Origin: Gracilaria gracilis
Lineage: Eukaryota > Rhodophyta > Florideophyceae > Gracilariales > Gracilariaceae
Assembly (NCBI GenBank): GCA_030374805.1
Contig: JARGSG010000190.1
Span: 62,001-126,000, forward strand
Direction: 5' to 3'
DNA length: 64,000 nt
The translations under genes and the position numbers were made by a program. This document shows, one piece after another, positions 42,000-50,580 of the stretch. Each line of letters begins with the position of its first letter. The stretch's first letter is position 1. The notes beneath the pieces were generated by a model. The model made no database searches, was not told the DNA's origin, and saw only the letters and a program-made list of their open reading frames with translations.

Positions 42000-42836
42000 C
42001 TACTGTGTTGGGGCTTGATACTGTGGGGCGGTAGATCCGTAGTCCCCGGTGAATCTTGGGAATGACTGGTTGCTTGGCGCAAATGTGTTCGGCTGGAAGA
42101 GAGGTTGGAGGTCTTTGTACTTGCGTGTAAATACCTTGATATTGGGCGGTTTGTTTGCTAGTATGTGTGCGATGATTGGGTTATTGACGGGGTTGCGCTT
42201 CAATCCTGTGATAATGAAGTCAACAGTTGTCTCTTCGTCGGTGATGTTGGGGTAGCGGGCCGCTATCATCTTCTGCCTGATGGCCGTATGTGCCGTGATA
42301 AAGTCGTCGATATCTTCCTCGGTTTTGAATGGTATACTTTCGGCTTCTGTCTTCAGGTATTGGTGGTCTTCTTTTGTTGACCTATTGATGTGTTGTATGA
42401 TTTTTTCAACGAGGTCGTAGGGTGTGGGGCGTTCTTGAGGTACTATGAGAAGGCCAAGGATTTTGGACGGGACGCTACTCAGAACAGTGGCCAGTAGTTT
42501 GTTCTTCTTCTTGTAATGAGCGTCAAGTGCTGCTGGGTCTACTGGAATGTTAAGATTTCCTTCGAGGTGTTCTACTGCTTTGATTGTTGTTGCATATGTT
42601 TGGATTGGTAGGTACCAGGGTGCGTAGTTGCTGACTTCTAGGTCAGGGATTTTGTGTACGTTGTCGTTGTTCATGGTGGGTAGTGGTTCGGTTTTTGTTG
42701 TGTTGTCGATTGTATCGTGCGGTATGTGTGTGTCGTTGGCTTGGTTGATGGCGTTTTGGAAGAGGGTGAGGATCTCGAGATTGCGGCGAAGGTTTCGTCC
42801 TTGCGCCCTTGCTTGGCGGGGGCTGGGAGTCTCCAT
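42000..42836 (-). CDS. gag: Copia gag (278 aa)
   Basis: An open 278-codon frame starting 59 bp inside the 5' LTR. The sequence has the copia Gag/UBN2 look: Tyr-Ala-Pro-Trp-Tyr-Leu-Pro near residue 75, a helical region with Leu-Leu-Ala-Thr-Val-Leu-Ser-Ser-Val-Pro. The Ile-Asp-Asp-Phe-Ile-Thr-Ala-His block comes before Arg-Lys-Tyr-Lys-Asp-Leu near the end. After its stop the same frame continues with a basic Arg/Asn-rich stretch and a Cys/His group, suggesting that Gag was originally longer. Confidence 0.8.
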   Translation of the reverse strand: METPSPRQARAQGRNLRRNLEILTLFQNAINQANDTHIPHDTIDNTTKTEPLPTMNNDNVHKIPDLEVSNYAPWYLPIQTYATTIKAVEHLEGNLNIPVDPAALDAHYKKKNKLLATVLSSVPSKILGLLIVPQERPTPYDLVEKIIQHINRSTKEDHQYLKTEAESIPFKTEEDIDDFITAHTAIRQKMIAARYPNITDEETTVDFIITGLKRNPVNNPIIAHILANKPPNIKVFTRKYKDLQPLFQPNTFAPSNQSFPRFTGDYGSTAPQYQAPTQ

Positions 42837-42871
42837 GATGGGACTGGAAAAGGGTGGGAGTGCTTACGAAT

Positions 42872-42894
42872 CTGAAAGCGTGAGGCCCATAACC
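42872..42894 (-). promoter_or_regulatory. Primer-binding site matching the initiator-tRNA anticodon half
   Basis: Immediately inside the 5' LTR the minus strand begins GGTTATGGGCC and continues TCACGCTTTC. The complement (GGCCCATAACC preceded by GAAAGCGTGA) matches the D-arm/anticodon-arm region of eukaryotic initiator tRNA-Met (CAU anticodon flanked by C and AACC). Copia, Ty5 and Osser-like elements prime from a half-tRNA in this way. Confidence 0.75.
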
Positions 42895-42982
42895 TGTGAG
42901 AGGAAGGCACTAGCTGGACTTTACTTCGATCTCGCTTGTCGTGCGCCTAAGTATCTCTTGACTCTTACTGTAATGTTGGACA
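42895..42982 (-). repeat. 5' LTR of the copia element
   Basis: 88 bp, plus-strand TGTGAGAGG...TTGGACA, followed directly by the target duplicate CGGGG. Very short for an LTR that must hold promoter and terminator. Confidence 0.88.
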
Positions 42983-43161
42983 CGGGGCGCAACAGCGGTG
43001 CGTGGCGAGCTGTCAGTGCCACCGCGCTGTAAGGAGGTGCGAGTGCGCGCGCCGCTCGATCTCAGCGCCGCATGATGCACGCGATGAGCTGGCGCCTCGC
43101 GTACACGCCGGCGTGCATCGCCCACGCCTGCAGCATGGCGCCGCAGTCCACTTTTGGTGGC
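42983..43161 (+). repeat. UROD 5' cassette copy 2, right part
   Basis: Continues the homology with copy 1 from the CGGGGCGCAA site through CTGTAAGGAGG and TGATGCACGCGATGAGCT to the UROD ATG and its first codons. Relative to copy 1 there is an indel of about 20 bp near 43020. Confidence 0.8.
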
Positions 43162-44302
43162 GCACTGCCACTTCGCGCGCGCCGTGACGCGCGAAGCGCC
43201 GTCCACACGGCGGCCCCGCTCTCGCCGTGGCGGCTGCGAGCCTCCGCGCTGCCCACGCCGGCGAACGAGCCGCTGTTGCTGCGCGCTGCGCGCGGCCAGC
43301 GCGTTGAGCGTCCGGCCGTCTTGCTCATACGTCAGGCTGGCCGCTACATGGCCGAACTTTGCGGCTACAGCGAAAAGTACCCTTTCCGTCATCGCTCCGA
43401 GACGCCCTACATCGCGTGCGAGCTTTTATTGCAGCCGTGGTGCGCCTTTGGCGTCGACGCCGTCATTTTCTTCTCCGACATCCTTACGCCGGTGCCAGCG
43501 TTCGGCCAGCACTTTGATATCGTCCCCGGCACGGGGCCCATTATAACAGACCTGCTGAGAACTCATGAGCAGATTTGCAGCCTCATTGCCAATGAGTTTG
43601 ATCGGGGAAAACTCCAGTTTATGCGTCAGGTTTTGCAGTCCCTCCGACGCGACATCGATCCGCACACTGTGCTGCTTGGTTTGTTGGCGCTCTGTTCACG
43701 CTCGCCGTCTACATTATTGAGGGTCGCTCAGCTAAGAACCTGCTCAACGTTAAGCGCTTCATGTACTCTACGTCTGACGATAGTCTGCTTCTGCCCCTGG
43801 TTCGACTCTCGGACCTTGTCGCCGATTATGCTGTTTTTCAGATAGAGTCCTGAGGTCAAGGCGTTCGGCTCTTTGATTCATGCGCACACCACCTGTCGCC
43901 GGAAGAGTACAGGCGCTTCGCGATCTTCTATGTCAAGGAATCAAGAAGCGATGCCCGGATACGCCTGTCATTTTCTTTGCCGATGGCTTGGCGGGAAAGA
44001 TAAACGACATTTGCCCAGAGTTTAACGGCGTGGCTGATGTGCTGGGTGTTGACTGGTCCGTGCGCCTCTCTGATGTCAGGCGAGAGTGGAGTGGTGTGCT
44101 GCAAGGGAATGTCGATCCCGCTGTACTGGCAGTTGGTGATGAATATGCCATTCACGCCGCTGTGTCAGACACTGTGATGCAGAATGGTGGCACACAGAAG
44201 CTCATCATGAACCTCGGGCATGGTGTGGTACAGCAAACACCTGAATCTGCGGTCGCTAAGTTCGTCGATAGCGTCAAGGAACTAGCTCCGGTTTCTGTGT
44301 GA
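43135..44302 (+). pseudogene. UROD: Uroporphyrinogen decarboxylase, frameshifted
   Basis: Enzyme of heme and chlorophyll synthesis (uroporphyrinogen III to coproporphyrinogen III). From the ATG at 43135 there is an Ala/Arg/Ser/Pro-rich leader of about 40 residues (plastid transit-like), then the whole catalytic domain: Arg-Gln-Ala-Gly-Arg-Tyr, Phe-Ser-Asp-Ile-Leu-Thr-Pro, Val-Tyr-Ile-Ile-Glu-Gly, Leu-Phe-Asp-Ser, Gly-Asn-Val-Asp-Pro and Asn-Leu-Gly-His-Gly-Val. The key Arg, Asp, Tyr, Ser and His are all present, but in pieces: a one-base loss near 43681, a TGA at 43851-43853 and a frameshift near 43918. Asp-Ser-Trp is Asp-Ser-Cys. No introns. The promoter side is split by the copia element. 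A second, functional copy must exist elsewhere. Confidence 0.9.
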
Positions 44303-44423
44303 TCAGTATCAATGACTGTCGTTTACTTTTGTCTGTCAGTAAACTGGCTAATGTTCATCCCCAGCTGTCCGCATTTGCTGTCAACTCTGAACCGAACTAT
44401 CTTGGTTATTCTTCTCCTGCCTT

Positions 44424-44945
44424 TCAGATCCCAGACTTGATTAACATTAGAACGCCGAATACAATGTGTACCGCCACGCCACACGCGAGCCCGCTGCGCC
44501 ATCGTTCTGACATGCCGATGCTCTTGTCCATGGAGACTATGACCATGATGAATCCGAAGAGCAGTCCAATTAGAAACCCGCATATCCATTCAAGTCTCCC
44601 TCGCCCAGATCGTGCGTCATTTGATGTGTTCTCAATAGTAATACGCGTAGAGCTGTGCGACTCGCGCGAGCTCTCCTCGGCAGACGGTGAAAGCGTGGTA
44701 GCGCCGCATTGACCCAGTCCACATGCCAGAATTGAAGGTGAGGATAACAGCCGTTCCTCCCCCAGTTCTTTCCCTTGAACTATGATCCGAGCATTTTTGG
44801 ACACATTGCTGTGGTCCGCGAGTATTACAGAACGTAGATGGGACACGTTTGAGCCTTTTGGAATTTCCATCTCGATTGGCGTGTCAGCGCCATTGACGGG
44901 TACGCGCAAACACGGCATTGTTCCGGGTTCAGGCTTCTGATTCAA
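44424..44945 (-). CDS. Ubiquitin-like domain protein with two C-terminal membrane segments
   Basis: An intact 173-codon frame. Residues about 12-75 look like a ubiquitin-like fold (Ile-Glu-Met-Glu-Ile-Pro-Lys-Gly, Val-Ser-His-Leu-Arg, Ala-Arg-Ile-Ile-Val-Gln-Gly-Lys-Glu-Leu). A Ser-rich linker follows, then two hydrophobic helices (about 118-138 and 150-170) separated by a short polar loop. This layout (UBL then a TM hairpin) resembles TMUB/Dsc3-type proteins of ER or Golgi ubiquitin-ligase complexes. It converges on UROD, with 121 bp between stops. It is one of the few genes here without damage and probably functional. Confidence 0.7.
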   Translation of the reverse strand: MNQKPEPGTMPCLRVPVNGADTPIEMEIPKGSNVSHLRSVILADHSNVSKNARIIVQGKELGEERLLSSPSILACGLGQCGATTLSPSAEESSRESHSSTRITIENTSNDARSGRGRLEWICGFLIGLLFGFIMVIVSMDKSIGMSERWRSGLACGVAVHIVFGVLMLIKSGI

Positions 44946-45155
44946 GCGGGACTGTCATGTGAGGCACTTGGTCGATTCTGTTTAGCTTCAGATGAGCTGT
45001 TCAGCCGAGGGTTTGGTATGCTCACACTGTGTGTGCGACGGACGTGGCTACACTTCAGGTGCCACGAAACTTCTCTCATTCCCATTTTGTCACAAGGCTC
45101 TCGAATTAAGATCATTCTATCGCCAAGCGCCATGTGGGGAATCATATGAGTCAGA

Positions 45156-45217
45156 TAGTCATACAACGGTTCCAAAAGCATAACTGTAGTTTTGCTGGTA
45201 AAACCGTTGTATGACTA
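45156..45217. repeat. 16-bp perfect inverted repeat with a 30-nt loop
   Basis: TAGTCATACAACGGTT at 45156-45171 is matched by its exact complement at 45202-45217. It lies between the 5' end of the ubiquitin-like gene and the 3' end of the FGGY kinase. It could be an RNA hairpin in a UTR or a tiny foldback element. Confidence 0.75.
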
Positions 45218-45416
45218 ATCGCGACTTGTTCTTTCAACCCTATAAAACGAGTACAACTTTGTTCGTTAAAAGAAACAGACTCCTCTTCAAAGGTCGCTGG
45301 CAAAAGGAACGCCACAGGCGCACGCCACTGACTGAAATGGTTTCAAACTGTTCTTTCCGAAGAGTCAAGCATCACGCGTTCCACAAACACTTCATATGTG
45401 ATACGATGCGTTTCGA

Positions 45417-46778
45417 TCATTGGTAAGGTTGCGTCCACTTCCTCTGTTCTTCTTCAGAAACGAAAGTATAAGTTGCTTTGGCCGAGTTCGTAGTGCCCAA
45501 GTCGAGGACTCTAGCACCAATAACTCCAGCACCTTTGACACCAACATCACGTTCACTTAGTCGTGCCCCACAAAATAGAGCTTTAACCCCATTAAAAAAA
45601 CACGGTACTAGCTGCTACACTTCCGATAATCTCTACCCCATCACCAACCATTCCTGTCGACGCATCCACTAGCGCAAACACTAAGCCCTCTATAACAGCC
45701 CTGGCAATATCGTGCTTTTCCGTTGTCACCCTCATGCCATACAGCGCTCCTACAGCATCAGCAGGAAGGCATCGTCTCCCGGTGATATATGGGAAATAAA
45801 GAAGGCCAGAAGCTCCAATATCTCTGTGACTGGCTAGTTGGTCCTAGTTGTTAATGTCGCAATTCACAAAAGCCTCACAAGGGTGTGAAGCACATGCTGC
45901 AACAGCTGCCACCGAAGCCACCACGAAAACATCATTCTCACCCGCTTCGTGCGCGAGTGCGAGTCTCGAGCCCTCCCTTTCTCCGATACGTATAGTCTGC
46001 CCGACCCAACCACTGCTTCCGCCATACGCATAACAGCCAGAACCGACGTTATCACATCCAGTCCCGACGGTCGCTGGGAAGGCGTCTCCACCTGCATGAA
46101 TCACAGGTACACCTGCTGCTTCGGACCATCCAAGTACCCGGGTCATTTTAGGGCTCAAGGGACCTACAATCGTAGGGCTATTTCTGGCAGTAACGGAAGG
46201 AATGGCGTGAGTTCTGTTTGCTCAAAGAGGGCTGTGTCGTACATACGATGGGGTTCTTTGGTCAGGCCTGTTGTTGCTGCGGTGGTTACATGAGTGAAAT
46301 GACGATCAGGACAACCGGCAAGCTCGTAGCAAACATAATCTGCTCCTCCAATCATAAATTTGTAATCCTGTCCTAGTGGTGATGGTAGTAGAGCAAGCTT
46401 GGATAGGAGGTCTGTGGACAGGATTCGTGAACCTTTCAAAGTAGTTAGTCTTGTCGCTTCAGTGGCGGCTCGAGCATCATGGTACAGCACCGCACTATCA
46501 TTTAGCAGATCCGGTACATTCCCATACCCTATGAGGTCTTGCATTTGACCGGTAACGCTTATAGCGGTTATGTGACCCATATCTTGCAAAACATCGGTAC
46601 AAGCAGCGAGCGTCGCCGACAGCCAATTTGAGGGTCTCTGTGTGACCATACTAATTTCTGCGTAAGTTATATGAGAACGACGAGATACTCTCAAAAGATT
46701 GTCATACTTTGGCTGATATGCACTGGCCTTTGTTCCCGATGTTCCCACATCCACAGCGATTATGACTTCATCGCTCAT
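45417..46778 (-). pseudogene. FGGY-family sugar kinase (xylulokinase-like), broken
   Basis: ATP-dependent carbohydrate kinase. The ATG at 46778 is chosen because the phosphate-1 motif Val-Asp-Val-Gly-Thr-Ser-Gly-Thr-Lys follows within a few residues, although the frame is open to 46904. Next come Val-Thr-Gly-Gln-Met-Gln-Asp, His-Asp-Ala-Arg-Ala, then after a frameshift near 46170 the ATP-binding part (Ala-Gly-Gly-Asp-Ala-Phe-Pro, Gly-Ser-Gly-Cys-Tyr-Ala). A TAG at 45844-45846 and a shift in a T7 run near 45597 interrupt the rest, which still shows Gly-Leu-Leu-Tyr-Phe-Pro-Tyr-Ile-Thr-Gly and Ala-Val-Ile-Glu-Gly-Leu. The last frame ends at 45417. Complete in length but decayed. The exact sugar cannot be told. 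Confidence 0.82.
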
Positions 46779-46904
46779 TACCACTGAAGTGCGTTTCAAT
46801 GGTGACTTCCGTGAGCAGACGCTATCTTGATTAACTTGAGGCTCTTTTTGCCAGAAGATGGGGGCTTTCATGAAGGGAAGCATATCTCGAATGGTTCCTC
46901 TCAT

Positions 46905-47407
46905 GGAGGACTACAGTTGGAAGAAGCATGCAGATCACAAGAGTTTTTGGATTATCAGTCTCTGTAGATTATCGTAGTCAATGATCGGAAAGAGTCTCTT
47001 CATCCTTCAGATCCAAAACTTGAAAGGTATGCCTTCCGGGTGCCGTTGTATCTACTATGACAGAGATTCAACTCACCACCTCTCTTCATTCAAATTTGAG
47101 ATTGTTTTTGAGAAGTTGCCAGAGAAAGTCATTTCGTCACAAGGTGATGTCAACAGAATGACCGACAGCCTGTTTGGCTATCCCTACCCTGGTAACCTTA
47201 CATGGCTCACTACGCAACGTCGTTCGGTGTACTTTTGTAAATGGATGCTTCAGCTCAATGTGACCATTTGGCGGCGACGCAGTGTCTGTCTCGGGCACTG
47301 GCCAAACACTAGTGAGTCTTTCAGTTTATGTACATAGCCCGTGACAAGTTAAAGCTCACATATGCTACTAGTTCGCCAGTCTTCGAAACGACAAACAATT
47401 TCCAGTG
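46905..47407. other. Gap upstream of the FGGY kinase
   Basis: One plus-strand ORF (46981-47337, 118 codons) without recognisable motif. Coding status uncertain. Confidence 0.3.
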
Positions 47408-47990
47408 CTAAACAGCTACGTTTGCTTGGCCTTCTTGAGGTATAGATGGCCCTCCGTTCCCATTGAGTTGGCTGGAATTGTTCCGATTTGAGGGATTAAC
47501 GTCACTCGCAATCTGCTCAGTCTCAACTTCAGGGGCGACGATCCGCTTCAACAGCTTTTGCCAAGCCCTGACACGACCACACCCCTCTTCCGGGAATCCA
47601 TCTACCTTACGACCATCTAACCACACCGTTCTTCCTGGAATTTCTTTCCCAACGCATTCGCCTGTTGGCCACGCTTTGGCCTTCAAAATGCGCCCGTTAC
47701 CCGGCAAACTAACCACAACAGTGAAACACTGTTGGTCAATATCCAGCATTTCCTCAACGCTTGCTCTGGCTGCAGTTTCAAGAGCATCGAGTAACCAAAC
47801 ACATAAAAGCAATGTAAGGACTGAGAGTATCTCTCCTTCAACAGGGCAAACATACGAACGAGGAACATCGTTAAGCCCGAGTGCGGAACCAGCACTTGAG
47901 CTCGTGTGCGCTGCGAGAACCCGACCCCTGGGCGTGGGGCCGTCAGGAGCGGAAGTGATGACACCAAAATCTGGTGTGATTCTGACGCTG
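47408..47990 (-). CDS. Unidentified protein or exon with one hydrophobic helix
   Basis: A minus-strand frame open for about 190 codons, ending at 47408. No ATG is found near its 5' end, so an upstream exon is likely or it is broken. It has a beta-rich start (Val-Arg-Ile-Thr-Pro-Asp-Phe-Gly-Val-Ile-Thr) and a hydrophobic stretch Ile-Leu-Ser-Val-Leu-Thr-Leu-Leu-Leu-Cys-Val-Trp-Leu-Leu. A compact region (Val-Val-Val-Ser-Leu-Pro-Gly-Asn-Gly; Gly-Arg-Thr-Val-Trp-Leu-Asp-Gly) and a Gln/Asn/Gly-rich tail follow. It reads as real coding sequence, but I do not recognise it. Confidence 0.4.
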
Positions 47991-48603
47991 CGGTAGTGGC
48001 GAAGCGACCTAGTGCGGCTCAGGTGTGAGGTACTGTACCAATGGTACGAACGGTACAGGTGGCGTTACGGTTGGTAGCAACAGTACAAGGTTGGACCCAG
48101 ATGCCACCCGGCCGTCGTGCACATGTGGGCGTAACTGTATCCGGTCTCGTATGGGGACAATAAATAAATTAATACATCGTCAGACGTGCCAGGTGGCCCC
48201 ACATCGGTCATGTTTTGACCATGTAGCGAACATTTCGTCCATATATTGTAATTATTTTGTGCCAACCGGGCCAATAACCAGGGTTCACAGGGACTGATAT
48301 GACCATCGCCAAGCACAACTGCGGGAATTTTTTGTGAATTGAAGAGCAACTGCGTTGATATTCATGTTGGAGGGCACCGGAAAGGCTGAGGCTTTCATTT
48401 GTTCAAGTTTGGGAAGGAAGTGCTGGGTACCGGAACATGGTGGAGTGCATTATCTTACATACATACCGTGACTGGTAAGAAATGATTGAGATATCAGTGC
48501 TTTGGGAAGTGTAAACGGGAATTGAACTGCTTTTGCTGTAGATTGAGCAGTCCAATAGTCAAGAATACCATGGGATATGAGTAGGAAATGCTGGGGATAG
48601 CTT
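47991..48603. other. Gap left of transposon X
   Basis: Only short conflicting ORFs on both strands near 48025-48349. No domain. A run of GTAC-containing repeats (GGTACTGTACC, GGTACGAACGGTAC) lies at 48030-48060. Confidence 0.35.
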
Positions 48604-49162
48604 CGGTGTTATCGGAATGCTAGTTCAGCGGCCAAAAATGACCGAATAAAAACGAACGAAAAACCGTTGAATTTATCCAAATTTGGAAGTGCTAATTTCC
48701 GAAAATATTTCCACCTTTCCACTTCTGCTATTTTTTTCGAAAGAATTATTCCAAATCATTTCAATCTTTGCTAGTTTGGATGGAAGGCAAACTAGCATAC
48801 TTTTTCCTGTTTATGGTAGTTTCACAGCACAATGTAAGTGGGTAAGTTTCACCTATTTTCATGTATACGGCAGCGAATAGCCATGTAGATAGTTATATAG
48901 AAACTTAGATAGCTCCCTATCGAATAAGAATAGAATTATAAAAATAGAACGAATACCTTTCAAGTTTGTGGCGGTCGGTTCACTAGTAAACACCTTTTAC
49001 ATCAGACATTCGTATTCTAAATATATGAAACGCCTTCAAATCACGTGTAATCATCTCCACCACTCTGTCCCACCGTCCGTGCGCCATATTACGCTCCCCG
49101 CTACGTACCCCCCATCCACTCCAACACCCCTTTAACCTTCCCCGCCATGCCGAACTGCTGCT

Positions 49163-50536
49163 TTGAAGGCTGTTCCTTCTTCGCCCGCACCATCCTCGCC
49201 ATCCAAAGGCACCGGAGGAGATGCCCCAAGCGCATCATACCAAACAAGCGTTTCCTCTCCCCCGGCGCAAGACTCCCCCACTTCCCACCACGCACCAAGC
49301 GTCAAAAGTCCACACCCCACCTCCATACACCTCCCCCTCCCACAAATCTCCCTTCCGAAAACGTTCTCATGGCAGAAAACGACTCCTACCACCGCCAGCA
49401 ACTCTCCCTCTCCCTCCACACTCAGGATGCCTACCACATTGCCACCACCCCCGTCTGCTCCGTCTCTCCCTCCCCCTTCCTCACCCTTCCTTTCTGAAGG
49501 ACAACACTCCTTGGAGGCGATTTGAGGTACTTAGTTAATTTCCGCATCTTGCGTTAGTAGATGTATATGAGCTACACCGCTATTAGCGTGTCGCCTCGCT
49601 GAGGTAATTTCCACACATGTACACGTGAATTGCACGGCTCAAGGCGCCGCTTAGCGGGTGTGAATAGCACACGTGTAGCACGGATATGTTGGAGGCAGTG
49701 CATCCAGCATTGCTGTATTTACTTAGATATTTTTTAGATTATTTTGCCCAGCGCGCCGAGCTCAGTACTTAGAGGGTTGAGCACCGCTCCCCCAAGTAAA
49801 CTGCCCCTTGCCAAGCAAGGGTTTGTGGCTCTAACTATCACGCCTTCGCGGATTGTTCACCTCCAAGTCAAGTGACGACTGCGTTGTTCACGTATAGTTA
49901 CCCACCCTTGTGGCGCTCAGAGTATAACCACTATTTGTGTGTCTCGTTTTGACCTATTGTCATATACTCGCCCCTGTATTGGGTTTGCGTTATTCTCTCT
50001 CTCTTTTCCCCACTCTGGTGGTTTGCTTTCTCCCCTTTTTGGGTTTGCCTTTTTGCCTTGTTCTCAGTGGCCCGTTTCCGACACCTTGTCGTTGCCGTGC
50101 TACTCTCTTTCGAGGACTCATCTCGTGACAGTGTGAACACGTGGATCTCTACCGACTACTAATCAGCCTCAACGCTACGACGCCTGTCGTGGTGGTTTTA
50201 CCTCGGATTTACACCCGGCTTAGCTGTGTCATTCCCGGAGTGCTCTGTTAGCTGTGCTGCCCTGTCGAGGGGAGGATTACGAACGTCTTCGTGAGCCTGC
50301 GCTTTTCCCGCCAAAGGCGTTGCTCCACACTTTCTCCTCCTCGACAACCCAACCTCGAACGTATGGTCCTCTATATCTATTCCATCGCCTCCTCTCTCGG
50401 CCACCGAAAGGCTGACGAACTCATCTCCTTCCTTAGCGACCCCGCCTTCTCCAAATCTGCCTTCCACAACACCATATCCTTTGCCACCCAGTTTCTCGGG
50501 CCTTTGAACAGAGTTGCATCACAGCTGTCGTTCTAG
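49163..50536 (+). pseudogene. Pro/Ser-rich ORF of transposon X, split by an LTR-like insertion
   Basis: The frame 49163-49494 and the frame after the insertion (50330-50536) join in phase when the insertion and one 5-bp duplicate are removed. The same frame is conserved in Y (56145-56537), with shared Pro-Ser-Ser, Ala-Pro-Ser and Asp-Ala-Pro-Ser motifs, and the post-insertion part matches Y near 56680-56790. Low-complexity Pro/Ser/Thr composition, then a helical His-Arg-Lys-Ala-Asp-Glu-Leu-Ile-Ser-Phe-Leu segment. No catalytic motif. The start codon is not determined. Confidence 0.55.
49495..50329 (+). mobile_element. Solo-LTR-like insertion P (835 bp)
   Basis: Begins TGAAGGACAAC, ends GCTCCACA (TG...CA), and is flanked by the perfect 5-bp duplicate CTTTC (49490-49494 and 50330-50334). 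No internal coding region. Its ends show weak inverted similarity. Precise removal restores the ORF of X. A related copy in opposite orientation lies at about 51013-51978. Confidence 0.75.
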
Positions 50537-50580
50537 GAGGACACAATACATTTCAACCCCGTAACCGAAAATTCCGACGG

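Larger units (their letters stand above)
39219..42982 (-). mobile_element. Ty1/copia LTR retrotransposon with very short LTRs (3.76 kb)
   Basis: Minus-strand element bounded by 88-bp repeats (39219-39306 and 42895-42982) starting TGTGAGAGG. It is flanked by a perfect 5-bp target duplication CGGGG (39214-39218 and 42983-42987). Order: gag, integrase, reverse transcriptase, RNase H, as in copia elements. The protease is missing. Frames shift several times, so it is not autonomous. The empty-site paralogue at 34632-34636 independently confirms both borders. The inner end of the 3' LTR is slightly ambiguous: a second TTTGACA occurs about 45 bp further in. Confidence 0.92.
48604..50580 (+). mobile_element. 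DNA transposon X, left part (5' truncated copy of the Y family)
   Basis: Starts at 48604 with CGGTGTTATCGGAATGCTAG, the same terminus as Y at 55820. It shares about 250 bp of subterminal sequence with repeated GCTAGTTT motifs, and then a Pro/Ser-rich ORF homologous to Y. An 835-bp LTR-like element is inserted in the ORF. Homology with Y is followed to about 50580; no right terminus was found. Confidence 0.65.

Noticed and set aside
43072..43134. UROD starting at 43072
   Set aside because: The homologous cassette at 34.7-34.8 kb has an in-frame stop in the same stretch, while the ATG at 43135 and its first codons are conserved in both copies.
49147..49497. A C2HC zinc-finger protein at the start of transposon X
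   Set aside because: The Cys/His pattern is not kept in Y, whereas the overlapping frame from 49163 is conserved between X and Y and is the one that joins across the insertion.
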